From Eurosta solidaginis (lineage: Eukaryota; Arthropoda; Insecta; Diptera; Tephritidae): a stretch of 64,000 nucleotides of DNA. The DNA lies in the NCBI RefSeq assembly GCF_040869045.1, contig NC_090319.1:380261601-380325600 (forward strand). The letters are read 5' to 3'. Shown one piece after another: positions 13,194 through 24,444 of this stretch; the stretch's first letter is position 1; each line of letters begins with the position of its first letter. The position numbers were made by a program, and so were the translations under genes. The notes beneath the pieces are model-generated. The model did not search any database, had not been told where the DNA came from, and worked only from the letters and a program-made list of their open reading frames with translations.

Positions 13194-13236
13194 TGTGTTC
13201 TGGAATTTATTCAACAATTCCTCTTCTGACACCAAT
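13194..13236 (-). promoter_or_regulatory. Primer-binding site and leader of the truncated LTR element
   Basis: On the minus strand the LTR end GTTACA is followed by ATTGGTGTCAGAAGAGG. This is the same primer site, with the same spacing, as in the intact element at 53193. TGGTGTCAG would pair with a tRNA 3' end of the form CUGACACCA, for which tRNA-Leu is the likely choice. Confidence 0.8.
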
Positions 13237-13797
13237 TGTAACAAATTTAGGGAAATTTCGCTTATTTGCAACCTTCTACTAACGTTCGAATCACTAAACT
13301 GTTGAATAAATAACTCCACTATTCAATAATGCAAAATGGCCTTTATTAAAGTACTTCATAATAACACTTCTACTTCTCAACAAATAGCGTGCCTAATTCA
13401 AACTGATTTCCATGCCTCAGCTGGTGTTGCTTTTATACTCTTAGGTTTCCTCGTTTGCATATTTCTAGGCGTTTCTGGAATTTACTATTTGTTTACCAGC
13501 TATAAACTCACCAGCTATAACTACGGATGCACTATTATAGCTTCTCGCATAGCCATATGCGCGTGTATATGTGAGTGATACTTCCACTGATGATTGCCTA
13601 CTTTTGGGAGTATCTCAGATATATGCATGTGTTTGTGTGTTTTTCCGCTGCTTGTATGGACATATGTGTAGACATTATGATTAATTTGTTTACGTACATA
13701 CAAGTGTGGCAGCTTGCTTTATTGTTGTCGTGGCTTTATTTACTTAGTTTCAGATTAGTGATGTGAGTATCACTTATTGTCACTAATATTCGTCACA
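13237..13797 (-). repeat. Solo 5' LTR of the truncated element
   Basis: In plus coordinates it begins TGTAAC and ends AATATTCGTCACA. These are the reverse complements of GTTACA and TGTTACGAATATT, the ends of the 675-bp LTRs at 52518 and 55709. Shared inner text includes the polyadenylation segment CCTTTATTAAAGTACTTC and ATAAATAACTCCA. At 561 bp it is shorter and diverged from the other LTRs, so this copy is older or of another subfamily. No matching 3' LTR is present. Confidence 0.85.
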
Positions 13798-13829
13798 CTA
13801 TATATAACAGCTTTAACACTATGACAATA

Positions 13830-14110
13830 CGGCCTCAATGAAAGTTGCCCCAAGGCCTTGAGTCTTATTCCAGCTGTTAACATTATGTTCTGGGTCTATT
13901 GATGCCATTTAAGTCTGTTGTCGAGGTGGTCCGCAAGACTTCCGTTATGCTTATCATTGACAATCTGCATACAACTCTTAATTTTTAAAAGTAACTTCTC
14001 TTTTTTGCCTGTCCATCAAACAAAAGCCCCGTAATAAAGTATGGGCTGTTATTGGTAGGAAGACGACGCAAGCCATCCTCTAAGAGAGAGACATATGGTT
14101 AAGATTATCC
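13830..14110 (-). pseudogene. LINE fragment (post-RT region)
   Basis: Shares diverged text with 25050-25290 of the LINE at 24073-28692, such as GTTAACATTATGTTCT, CCATCAAACAA and a copy of the CGTAATGCTAAGCATTGA block. No open frame survives. Confidence 0.55.
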
Positions 14111-14319
14111 TCAGCCATTCTACGATCGTTTTACCTGATTTTTGTAGCAGTAGTATTGTATTCTAAATTTTTCGCACCTTATTCCGATGGAAAGACTCGC
14201 CTTGAACGATTACGTAACCTCTACGAAATACTATGTAACCTCTCCGTTCTCTTTTTAACGATCCGTATACTATTTGTTCCTTGTTTGTTGCCTTGTTGTT
14301 TCTTTAAGGGCGAATTAAT
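14111..14319. other. Short intergenic stretch
   Basis: No feature recognised; the 65-codon frame at 14156 has no motif. Confidence 0.4.
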
Positions 14320-14700
14320 GGTGACTTATAACCATAAAGCCATAACCATATAAATCAGCTGATCGAACCTACCTTATGGAAAGGAATGTAATCGATTAAT
14401 GGTGCCATACCATAACGCTAACGCCATAGCCATTCAATTGGTTTTTGGTTTCTCGCCATATCCATAACCTAAAAATATTTGAGTTGGTGAATTTAATAAT
14501 TTTTTTAGATTTTCTTCATTGTTTTGGATACGTTATGACTAAGATACTTATTTTTTGTGGAATATGTTTGTAATTTTTTCCGTTTTCATAATTTTTATGA
14601 AATTTTCACGATTTTTAGGTTAAGGCACCATTAATCGATCACATTGAGATGGTTATGGATATGGGTATGGTTACGACTATGGCGTTAGGGTTAAGGAAGT
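14320..14700. mobile_element. Imperfect foldback / MITE remnant
   Basis: The left part (CCATAACCATATAAATCAGC, AATCGATTAATGGTGCCATA, CGCTAACGCCATAGCCAT) is answered in reverse complement on the right (GGCACCATTAATCGAT, ATATGGGTATGGTTA, CTATGGCGTTAGGG). No coding capacity. Confidence 0.6.
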
Positions 14701-15059
14701 TTAATTTGGCTTTTAGCCTTGTTTATTTCATGTTTATAAGTCGTCAAGAGATCCATATACTCGACACAGTTTGCAACGCTTCTCTTTAGTTTTGTTGACA
14801 TAAACAGCTACAACACTACTATGGGAGTTTGGTTGTACCCTGGATCTACTTAGAAAACATGCTGTTTTGTAAGAGTTTATTAACATCTGGGTAAGATCCA
14901 AGATGTCATAGGAGTCCGAATTTCTAAAGTTCCGGAATATGATTCAATCCGTTGTCCTAGGTTTTCTTAGCACCTTGCCTTTGCTGCGTTCTTAAGGAAT
15001 GTAATTAAGTTTAAGAGTGCAACCGCTGCGTCTACAGTGCTCAAACTAGACATTTGTTG

Positions 15060-15199
15060 CGTTCCTATGAAGCGTGATCCAGATTCAGATAGAAATTTAA
15101 CATGCAAAGGCAACAACAAATTGATCCATATGGATCACATTGTTGTTGTATTTGCATGTTAAATCTCTATCCGTATCTAGATCACGCTTCATTGGAACG
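15060..15199. repeat. 140-bp near-perfect palindrome
   Basis: Two arms of about 65 bp mirror each other around CCATATGG at 15126-15133. CGTTCCTATGAAGCGTGATC on the left answers GATCACGCTTCATTGGAACG on the right, with a few mismatches and no real spacer. Transcribed, it would make a long hairpin RNA. Confidence 0.85.
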
Positions 15200-15289
15200 C
15201 GAGAATTATCAAAGAGTATTTACAGGTATTTCTTTGTAACAATTTATGCGTTCACCCTGCCGTCTAATCGAAAAATTTAGTGCATATAC

Positions 15290-15480
15290 CTTCCTCAAAA
15301 TGAGAGCCATTGGTCCTAGATCAGTGCCACATCAAATGAACCCTCCTCAACAGTTGGGAGGAGTTCGGTTGACGCCGCATTACTGTGTTAAAGTTTTATT
15401 TTTAGGACACTCAGCATCATTGATCTCTTTTTCCCCGTCGGAGTCCTCCGTTGTTGTTGTTGCATTAACAGTGCTTCGCT
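15290..15480 (-). pseudogene. LINE fragment (ORF1/endonuclease junction)
   Basis: Diverged copy of 27000-27150 of the LINE at 24073-28692. ATGAGAGCCA, GATCAGTGCCACATCAAATG and ACTCAGCATCATTG correspond to the start of its endonuclease frame. Followed by a CCCCGGGGTTTCTC stretch. Confidence 0.6.
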
Positions 15481-15583
15481 CCTTCAATGGGCGCGACTAC
15501 TCACAAATTGTCATCAAAGTCCTCTTACAGGAGTCCAAGGAACAGGCCCGACGAGAGGGGAGCGGAACCCCGGGGTTTCTCAG

Positions 15584-16968
15584 GGGGCCCGCGATTTAGA
15601 GGTACTAAGACATTTTTTTTTTTAATTCAGGAGAGTCTTTAGTTGTTCCATGTGCAAATTTTAATCCGAATTTCAAAAGCAACGAATATTGATAATGATT
15701 TTTTGCCTGGGCCTTCGAACAGGGAGGAGACAATAAAAACATCAAACAAAAAAGTATGTTTACATGAATCGGAAATCGTAAATTTTTCCTGGTGACACTT
15801 ATGAAGGTTCATCTTCAAAAAGTCTTCCAACAATAAAACCAACTCTGTATCAAAGTTCAGATTATTTAAACGACTTTGATATAGGTACCGTGAATAATGA
15901 AAGAGGCCTAGCTTTCAAAGGCGAAAGTACATATCTTGGTGAACGAAACAATGGACATTTTTTGGGCATCTAAGGTCTCATAAGCCATTATGATCCGATA
16001 CTTAGAGATCATTTGGAGAAAGTTAGGATTTCACAACAGCAGCACAAACGTTTACAATTTCACTATCTTTCCCCAGACATTCAGAAAGTGTTTATAGAAA
16101 TTTGTGCAAAACACGTGAGGGACACAATATTAGATCTACGCAAGAAGGCCAAGAATTTTGCCAATTTCGTTGATACTATGCCTGCTGCTTGTCACATTGA
16201 CTACGTTCATTTTGCGCTAACTCCATTTCAATTCGAAAGCAACTAGTTTTACAATTCAAGAACGGTTTTTTGGCTTTCGTGAATTGTAACCACGAAATCG
16301 CTATTAAATTTGCCATACTCTAGATAAACATGAAATCCCATTAAAAGATTGTCAAGCACAAGGGTACGATAACAGCGCCAATATGAAAGGAGCTTACAAC
16401 GGAGCACATCGTCACATTCTCGACAAAAACTCGAATTTTGATTACTCGCCTTGTGCAACCCACAGTCTGAATTTATGTGGACTTGATGCTGCAGAATGGT
16501 GTACGGCTGCAATTACTTTCTTCGGAGTTGTATAAAACTGTTTTACTGTTTTCAGCAGCATTCCACAACGATAGGACATCCTTAAAAAAAATGTACCAAG
16601 CTCTCTTCTTAGTCTTTCATACAAAAGCCAAATTTGACTGCGTAAGCATACGGAGATGTTACCGGCATTCTCAAGTACATCAACAAGTTCGAATATATCT
16701 TGCTGTCCTCAGTTTGGTTCAAAATTCTGACTACCATTAATGAAAGAAACGTGGTCCTCCAAGCTAGAGACGCCACCATAGATGTTGAGGTCCGACATCT
16801 AGATGCCTTCATCAGGAACCAATGGGAAACAACTTTAAACGAATGCAAAACAGTTTTATTCAATTGAACATCTCGCCAAAGTTTCCGGACCTTCGAAAGA
16901 GGAAACCCAAAAGACGTTCTGAAGATAATTTAAATGAGATGATTACGGATGATTCAGAGTCTGATTTT
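15584..16968 (+). pseudogene. hAT-family transposase (DUF4371 type), 5' part, broken
   Basis: Translation through stops and shifts gives blocks typical of hAT transposases related to ZNF862/ZMYM proteins: HLEKVRISQQQHKRLQFHYL at about 16007, then FIEICAKHVRDTI, then GYDNSANMKGAYNGA near 16350-16410, then SPCATHSLNLCGLDAAEWC near 16440-16500. A 77-codon frame (16013-16246) keeps one piece open. The leading text GGGGGCCCGCGATTTAGAGG recurs in part at 23596 and may be a family end sequence. The transposase resumes at 18360 beyond an inserted repeat. No stretch is long enough to be functional. Confidence 0.75.
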
Positions 16969-18113
16969 AACAAGTAAACGTGTCTAAGTTCTAGTGTAAC
17001 CAAACATTATATACTCAGCGTGAGCTTCAATTGCACATTTCATTTCAGATAAATTAGTTTTCTACATAACACGTCCGCCCGTATAAAAAAAATATCTCCC
17101 CATTTCCTCTTACAATAAAACTTTATAGTGACATATCATTGATTCAGAACTATATTTGCTAAGTTATGGGTTATTATTCTAGTCTACGACGCTTTTAAAC
17201 CTTTTAAACTTGTTTTATATCTAAGTTGCTGTAGTCTTTAACCGATCGCATCCATTTTTACTAGAAATATTTTCTGCTATAAGGAAAATATGTGTACCCA
17301 ATTTCATTACGATATGTAAATTTTTCTTCGAGTTATGGCTCCCGAAACATAGAAAATTGCTTAGTCATAATAGGGGCGGTGCCACGCCCATTTTTTTAAA
17401 TTTGAAGTTTTCTTATTTATCGTTATAAATCCACTTGGGAAATGAAATACCATTGATATAAAGGTCTTTTTTGCAAATATATAGCTTATTTTATTCGTCC
17501 ACGACCCTTTTAAAAATCTTTTATATAAAAGTGGGCGGGCTCCTTACCCAATTTCGTTAATTTTTCTTCAAAGCATTCCTTATAGTAAAAGCAACCTCTC
17601 TGCTAAATTTTGTTACGATAGGTTTAACAATTTTTGATTTATGATTAAAAATATTTGTAAAATTGATTTTATCACAAGTGGGAGGTGCCACGCCCATTTT
17701 AAAATTTTTTTTCAAATTTTTATCAAGAGTCTCAATATCAGTCCACATGTCAAATTTCAGCATTCTAGGTGTATTATTTATTATTTATTTATTTATTATT
17801 TACTAAATAATCAGGTTTTTTGTGTTTTCCAAAATGTTATATATATAAAAAGTGGGCGTGGTTATCTTCCGATTTCGCTCATTTTCAATACAAATCTATT
17901 CTGGGTCCAGATAAACTCGTTTGCCAAATTTGGTGAAATATCTCAATAGTTACTCAAGTTATCGTGTTAACGGACAGACGGACAGATGGACGGACGGACG
18001 GACGGACATGGCTCAATCAAATTTTTTTCGATACTGATGATTTTGATATATGGAAGTCTATCTCGATTCCTTTATACCTGTACAACCAACCGTTATCCAA
18101 TCAAAGTTAATAA
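16969..18113 (-). mobile_element. DINE/Helentron-like element inserted in the hAT pseudogene
   Basis: It starts with the reverse-strand terminus AACAAGTAAACGTG, followed by TGTAACCAAACA (decayed hairpin), and ends near the text AACCAACCGTTATCCAATC. It shares GTGGGCGTGG/CCACGCCC words and GACGGACGGACATGGCTC with the elements at 20181, 43771 and 48631. No open frame encodes a protein. The opposite-end sequence TATACTCAG is missing, so the copy is truncated there. It separates two parts of one transposase. Confidence 0.7.
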
Positions 18114-18359
18114 TCGCCAATGATTTTACAACAGTTTTTTGAAACAAAAAAAATGTTTTTTGGGTTTTGGGGAGTGTTTTTGTCGAAAAATTTACCCTTT
18201 CGCCATTTTATTTTCGTAGGCTCGAAAATAATTTTTTGGGTATGCGTAGTGGAACTTTTTTTCCTGAGCCCAAATCCTATCGAAAAATCGATGGCGCGAT
18301 ATCGGTTAATAAATCGACCCGGTCTTATCTACATAGATATGTTCAAAATCTGTATATAA

Positions 18360-18760
18360 TTTTCCCCAACATTTGTGTTATTTTACGTATCTTTTGCCCA
18401 GTCACTGTAGCTAGTGCAGAACGTTCCTTCGGCGTCCTTTCAAGGATCAAAAACTTTCATCGATCGTGTTCATCTCAAATGCGAGTTTCAGGACTTGCCA
18501 CGCTTTGTTTTGAATCCGTTTTGGAAAGCCAGTTAAATCTTAAAAGAGAATATTCTATTTCTACGTTACAATAAAACAGTATAAATAGTAAATATTCTGT
18601 GTTAATTTTATTTTCAGCTCATAGTCCAAAAATCATTTAGCTGATGTGGGAAACATTTTTTTTATGTAATCCATCAATAATGATTCATGAATGAGACATC
18701 ATTAATTCAAATTAATCAAATGTATTAGTGGATTTTTTATAGGGGGCCCGTTAATTGTTT
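18360..18760 (+). pseudogene. hAT transposase C-terminal dimerisation region
   Basis: The frame reading VTVASAERSFGVLSRIKNFH, then SGLATLCFES, is the C-terminal hAT dimerisation motif. It ends with a TAA at 18572-18574. It fits as the continuation of the transposase at 15584-16968, with the DINE-like element between them. The 3' side reaches GGGGGCCCGTTAATTG near 18740, which resembles the GGGGGCCCG at the 5' side. Confidence 0.75.
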
Positions 18761-19019
18761 AGTCCCGGACCCGGATTTTCTCTCTACAGCCCTGCCAAAG
18801 AAACTGGCGGACCATAGGGATATAGGTGTTAACCTCCGTCATTACGTCTCCCTCTTCTACATGAACCCCGGCGTACGTTGAACGTCCGAGATCGAATTAA
18901 TGTTGCATTATTTTTTCTGTTTTGTTTGTTGATAATTTAGTTTATTGTTCTGTAAATTGAATTGAATTTTTTACGCATATTTGGTGAAATTTTCGTTTAG
19001 AACATTTTATTATTGTATC
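18761..19019. other. Helitron 3' flank, nothing further recognised
   Basis: Non-coding sequence downstream of the reverse-strand Helitron helicase stop. Confidence 0.4.
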
Positions 19020-19685
19020 TTATTGTAATGCATGTGGGTACACAATATTTTTGGTTTTTTCGTTCGGTGCAAAGATAAACAAATTTGTTGGCGTTCCAAC
19101 TCTAGAGCAAACAACACATAGCTGGCCATGGTAAAAGCACGGACTCTCTAAATTTAATCCTGCAACATTAAGCGATTGTCTTTGTGCTTTGTTGATTATA
19201 ATTGCAAAAGCAAGGCGTACAGGAAACTGTAAGCGCTTAAAATTGAATGGAAAATCTGTAGGAATCATTGGGATCCGTGGTATGAGCACATCTTCACCTT
19301 TGCTTTTACCGCTGATGATTGTTGCTTCGATTACATTAGGCATTCATTTCTACAGGCAAAGTCTGGTTCCATTGCACAATTTTGGTGGGCCTAAATTCCG
19401 AAGAAGCACGATTTGTGAGCGAATTTTCAAAGTTAAGATATGCGCAGACACTCCAGGTGGTTCTAAAAACTTTCGAAATTCAATTAGATAATTCACAATT
19501 TGTTCTTCATCTGTAACTATGTCGATCGATTTATATTTCGTCACTTCAAAAGGAATTTGGTTTTGAATGCGATCATTAATTTTGTTACCATGATCATTTT
19601 TGGGAGCTAAGATTGCTCGTTCGCATAGCCAAATGTGGTGATGATTGAGGTGTGATAAATACGTTTCCATAGGGAACACACACAC
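19020..19685 (-). pseudogene. Helitron Pif1 helicase, C-terminal fragment
   Basis: Two overlapping reverse frames form one helicase end. 19685-19350 carries WLCERAILAPKNDHGNKIND, PPGVSAHILTLKI and LLRNLGPPKLCNGTRL. 19343-19020 carries NVIEATIISGKSKGEDVLIP, then FPVRLAFAIIINKAQRQSL (the motif VI region, usually with AKAQGQ/NKAQGQ), then VVCSRVGTPTNLFIF. A frameshift near 19345 separates them. Everything N-terminal of the Walker region is missing. The protein type matches the fragment at 10561-11862, but on the opposite strand, so it is not a simple continuation. Confidence 0.85.
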
Positions 19686-20180
19686 AGAATTTAATTTTTA
19701 AAGAAGATGTAGATAGACTGAAGCTTATAAATTTTTTTAACGGCAGCAGTTTTTAAACGTCCAAAAGGAATTACATTACAGCCAAACTTAACAATGCACT
19801 CAAACTTTAGGTGTTAAAATAACATAACTTTGTACGGCAGCCATAGTTCTAAAAAATTCCATTTGTAGGGAAGGTGCCAGCCCCTTTTTCCCCAATTCCA
19901 CATTTAACTGGAGGTGCTAGGACTAACGTCATATAGCTCTTTACCAATTTTCATTATCCTACCATATCCAGAGATATGCAGTATAATATATTCCATTTGT
20001 ATGGGAGCTGCCACGCCCCCTTTTCCCCAATTCCACATTTTCTTGGTGGTGTTAGCGATTGACCTCATATAACTCCTTACTGAATTTCATTGTTCAGAGT
20101 TATATATAGCCAAAATTTGGTGATGATTGAAATGCGGGAAATACGTTTCCATAGCGAACACACACACACAATTTGATTTT
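19686..20180. repeat. Short tandem units with GCCAC/GCCCC words
   Basis: The block with TTTTTCCCCAATTCCACATTT occurs at about 19886 and 20022. Text around 19640-19690 (ATACGTTTCCATAGGGAACACA) is partly repeated at 20139-20175. The segment joins the Helitron fragment to the next DINE-like element. Confidence 0.6.
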
Positions 20181-23100
20181 TATACTCAGTTGAGCAGAGC
20201 TCACAGAGTATAATGACTTTGATTGGATAACGGTTGGTTTTACAGGTATAAATGAATCGAGATAGATATAGACTTCCATATATCAAAATCATCAGTATCG
20301 AAAAAAATTTGATTGAGCCATGTCCGTCCGTCCGTTAACACGATAACTTGAGTAAATTTTGAGGTATCTTGATGAAGTTTGGTATATAGGTTCCTGGGCA
20401 CTCATCTTAGATCGCTATTTAAAATGAACGAAATCGGACTATAACCACGCCCACTTTTTCGATATCGAAAATTTCGAAAAACCCAAAAATTGCGATAATT
20501 CATTACCAAAGACGGATAAAGCGATGAAACTTGGTAGGTGAGTTGAGCTTATGACGCAGAATAGAAAATTTGTAAAATTTTGGACAATGGGCATGGCACC
20601 GCCCACTTTTAAAAGAAGGTAATTTAAAAGTTTTGCAAGCTGTAATTTGGCAGACGTTGAAGATATCGTGATAAAATTTGGCAGAAACGTTACTCCTATT
20701 ACTATATGTGTGCTAAATAGGACTTAGCAAAGTCGGATGACGACCACGCCCACTTTTTAAAAAAAAATTTTTAAGTCAAAAAATTTAATATCTTTACAGT
20801 ATATAAGTAAATTATGTCAACATTCAACTCCAGTAATGATATGGTGCAACAAAATAAAAAAATAAAAGAAAATTTCAAAACGGGGCGTGGCTCCGCCCTT
20901 TTTCATTTAATTTGTCTAGGATCCTTTTAATGCCATAAGTCGAACAAAAATTTACCAATCCTTGTTAAATTTGGTAGGGGCTTAGATTCAAGGACGATAA
21001 CTGTTATTTGTGAAAAGGGGCGAAATCGGTTGAAGCCCAGTTTTTATACACAGTCGGCGTCTGTCCTTCCCCTCGGCCGTTAACACGATAACTTGAGCAA
21101 AAATCGATATATCTTTACTAAGCTCAGTTCACGTACTTATCTGAACTCACTTTGTATTGGTATAAAAAATAGCCAAAATCCCACTATGACCACGCCCACA
21201 TTTTCCATTTCGAAAATTACGAAAAATGAAAAAAATGCCATAATTCTATACCAAATACGAAAAAAGGGATGAAACATGGTAATTGGATTGGTTTATTGAC
21301 GCAAAATATAACTTTAGAAAAAAACTTTATGAAATGGGTGTGACACCTACCATATTAAGTAGAAGAAAATGAAAAAGCTCTGCAGGGCGAAATCAAAAGC
21401 CCTTGGAATCATGGCAGGAATACTGTTCGTGGTATTACATATATAAATAAATTAGCGGGACCCGACAGATGATGTTTTGGGTCACCCTGGGCCACATTTT
21501 GTTCGATATCTCGAAAACGCCTTCACATATACAACTAAGGGCCACTCCCTTTTAAAACCCTCATTAATACCTTTAATTTGATACCCATATCGTAAAAACA
21601 TATTATAGAGTCACCCCTGGTCCACCTTAATGGTGATATCTGGAAAAGGCGTCCACCTATAGAACTAAGGCCCACTCCCTTTTAAAATACTCATTAACAC
21701 CTTTCATTGGATACCCATATCATACAAACATATTCTAGAGTCACCCCTGGTCCACCTTTATGGCGATATCTCGAAAAGGCGTCCACCTATAGAACTAAGG
21801 TCCACGCGCTTTTAAAATACTCATTAACACCTTTCATTTGATACCCATATCGTACAAACATATTCTAGAGTCAACCCTAGTCCACCTTTATGGTGATATC
21901 TCGAAGAGGCGTCCACCTATAGAACTAAGGCCCACGCGCTTTTAAAATACTCATTAACCACTTTCATTTGATACCCATATCGTACAAACATATTCTAGAG
22001 TCACCCCTGGTCCACCTTTATGGCGATATCTCGAAAAGGCGTCCACCTATAGAACTAAGGCCCACGCGCTTTTAAAATACTCATTAACCACTTTCATTTG
22101 ATACCCATATCGTACAAACATAACCTAGAGTCACCCCTGGTCCACCTTTATGGCGATATCTCGAAAAGGCGTCCACCTATAGAACTAAGGTCCACGCGCT
22201 TTTAAAATACTCATTAACACCTTTCATTTGATACCCATATCGTACAAACAAATTCTAGAGTCAACCCTAGAACACCTTTATGGTGATATCTCGAAGAGGC
22301 GTCCACCTATAGAACTAAGGCCCACGCGCTTTTAAAATACTCATTAACCACTTTCATTTGATACATATATCGTACAAACATATTCTAGAGTCACCCCAGG
22401 CCCACCTTTATGGCGATATCTCGTAAAGGTGTTCACCTATAGAACTAAGGCACACGCGCTTTTAAAATACTCATTAACACCTTTCATTTGATACCCATAT
22501 CGTACAAACAAATTCTAGAGTCACCCCTGGTCCACCTTTATGGCGATATCTCGAAAAGGCGTCCACCTATAGAACTGATGCTCATATGCGCTTCTAAAAT
22601 ACTCATTAACACCTGTCATTTGATACCCACATCATACAAACACATTATAGAGTCACCCCTGGTACACCTTTATGCCGATATCTGGAAAAGGCGTCCACCT
22701 ATATAAATAAGGCCCACTCTCTTTTAAAATACTCATTATCACATTTCGTTTGATACCCATATTGTACAAACGCATTCTAGAGTCAACCCTGGTCCACCTT
22801 TATAACGATATCTCGAAAAGGCGTCCACCTATAGAACTAAGGCCCACTCCCTTTTAAAATACTCATTAACACCTTTCATTTGATACCCATATCGTACAAA
22901 CAAATTCTAGAGTCACCCCTGGTCCACCTTTATGGCGATATCTCGAAAAGGCGTCCACCTATAGAACTAAGGCCCACGCGCTTTTAAAATACTCATTAAC
23001 ACCTTTCATTTGATACCCATATCGTACAAACAAATTCTAGAGTCACCCCTGGTCCACCTTTATGGCGATATCCCCAAATGGCGTCCACCTATAGAACTAT

Positions 23101-23283
23101 GGCCCACTCCCTCTTAAAATACTCTTTAATACCATCCATTTGAAACACATGTCATACAAACACATTCCAGGGTTACCCTGGCTTCATTTTCCTACATGAT
23201 GATTTTCCCTTATTTTGCCTCCATAGCTCCCAGCTGAGTATGTAATATTCGGTTACACCCGAACTTAGCCTTCCTTACTTGTT
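20181..23283 (+). mobile_element. Complete DINE/Helentron-like element with tandem array
   Basis: The 5' end is TATACTCAGTTGAGCAGAGC, followed by CTCACAGAGTATA, an internal inverted pair TATACTC/GAGTATA. The body carries GCCATGTCCGTCCGTCCG and repeated CCACGCCCAC words, then a 130-bp tandem array. The 3' end has a hairpin (TTCGG-TTACAC-CCGAA, 23248-23263) followed closely by CTTACTTGTT. A 5' signature, non-coding body with minisatellite, 3' hairpin and conserved terminus is the architecture of DINE-1/HINE elements moved by Helentrons. The family assignment is inference. Diverged relatives lie at 16969, 43771 and 48631. Confidence 0.75.
21525..23190. repeat. 130-bp minisatellite array, about 13 units
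   Basis: CACCTATAGAACTAAGG recurs with the anchor at 21661, 21791, 21921, 22051, 22181, 22311, 22441 and 22571, an exact 130-bp step. It then recurs at about 22703, 22833, 22963 and 23093. Each unit also has TTTCATTTGATACCCATATC, TCTAGAGTCACCCCTGGTCC and GCGATATCTCGAAAAGGCGT. Central units are nearly identical and edge units more diverged. Confidence 0.95.
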
Positions 23284-23289
23284 ATATCT

Positions 23290-23592
23290 TAATATATAAG
23301 ACCGTGGTGTGAAGGTAGCGTGCTCCGCCTACCACACCGTATGCCCTGGGTTCACACCCCGGGCAAAGCAAAATCAAAATTTTAGAAATAAAGTTTTTCA
23401 ATTAGAAGACAATTTTTCTAAGCGGGGTCGCCCCTCGGCAGTGTTTGGCAAGCGCTCCGGGTGTATTTCTGCCATGAAAAGCTCTCAGTGAAAACTCATC
23501 TGACTTGCAGATGCCGTTCGGAGTCGGCATAAAACATGTAGATCCCGTCCGGCCAATTTGTAGGGAAAAGCAAGAGGAGCACGACGCTGAGG
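23290..23592 (+). mobile_element. tRNA-derived SINE
   Basis: The head GTGGTGTGAAGGTAGCGTGC...CTGGGTTCACACCCCGGGC carries a degenerate A box and a B box (GGTTCACACCC) at tRNA-like spacing. The body follows with AAGCGGGGTCGCCCCTCGGC, TGCCATGAAAAGCTCTCAGT and GATGCCGTTCGGAGTCGGCA. The same order occurs in reverse at 57005-57357 and forward at 63728-64000. The tail half ending in GGTTATCGCGCC is missing here. No cloverleaf can be completed, so it is not a tRNA gene. Confidence 0.8.
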
Positions 23593-24058
23593 GTGCCCCG
23601 CGATTTAGAGGTACTATGACTTTTTTTTTATTCAGGAGAGTCTTTAGTTGTGCAGAGGGTAATTTTCATACCCTGGGTGACTAGGGTGGTTTATACAATA
23701 TGGATATCAAATGAAAGCTGTTGATGAGTGCTTTAGTACAGAGTAATATATTATCCAGAGACAGACTGGGACTGAGACACGGAGTGGGACTGGGACTGGA
23801 ATAAAATACATACCAACCTCTGGGACAGGCAATAAGGGATGTAGGAGAATGAGAAGAAATTGAGAGAAGAGAAAAGAGTGAAGGAGGAGATTGTTAAAGA
23901 GATATAATGAGACGAAGATGGAGATAGATGAAGCGAAAAAGACGGAGGGAGGAGTGAATAAAAGGATTAAGAAAAAGTGAAGAGGGGGAGGGCAGAATCA
24001 GACGGAAAAAGCTTATTAAAATATATGCCATCACCCGTTTGGGGACCAAAACTATATC
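23593..24058. repeat. Repeat scraps and purine-rich tract
   Basis: CCCGCGATTTAGAGGTACTA and GGAGAGTCTTTAGTTG also occur at 15590-15640. 23645-23760 repeats part of the minisatellite at 10140-10560. 23780-24020 is strongly purine-rich on the plus strand (GAGAAGAAATTGAGAGAAGA). No gene. Confidence 0.6.
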
Positions 24059-24072
24059 CGCGCAAACACTTA
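24059..24072. repeat. Target-site duplication of LINE, left copy
   Basis: CGCGCAAACACTTA, identical to 28693-28706 at the other side of the LINE. Confidence 0.85.
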
Positions 24073-24444
24073 GGTTAGGTTAGGTTGAACTCGCCGGTCC
24101 ATGATGACCTCACATAGACTGAATAAGTCCGTAGGGTTACCAGAAGTTTGTTTTAACGACCAAACTGAAAACCCCTATCAAAAACCAGGACCTATGTTAT
24201 AAAATAACTCCGTCCTCTTGGCAAATACTAGAAGCTTCCTAGGATTTAAGACACTTGCTGCTTCTAGATCTGACAGCTGTATCACTCCTAATAGCTAGAT
24301 TCTTAGCCTGGCAAGCGCAGGGCAAGAGCGCAGAACGTGCTCGATCGTTTCCTCCTCCAGCCCGCACTTCCTACATCTGCTATCACTGACCAAGCCTAAT
24401 TTAAAGGCATTGCGCTTCCATCCACGCCTTTCCTGCTTGGTCGA

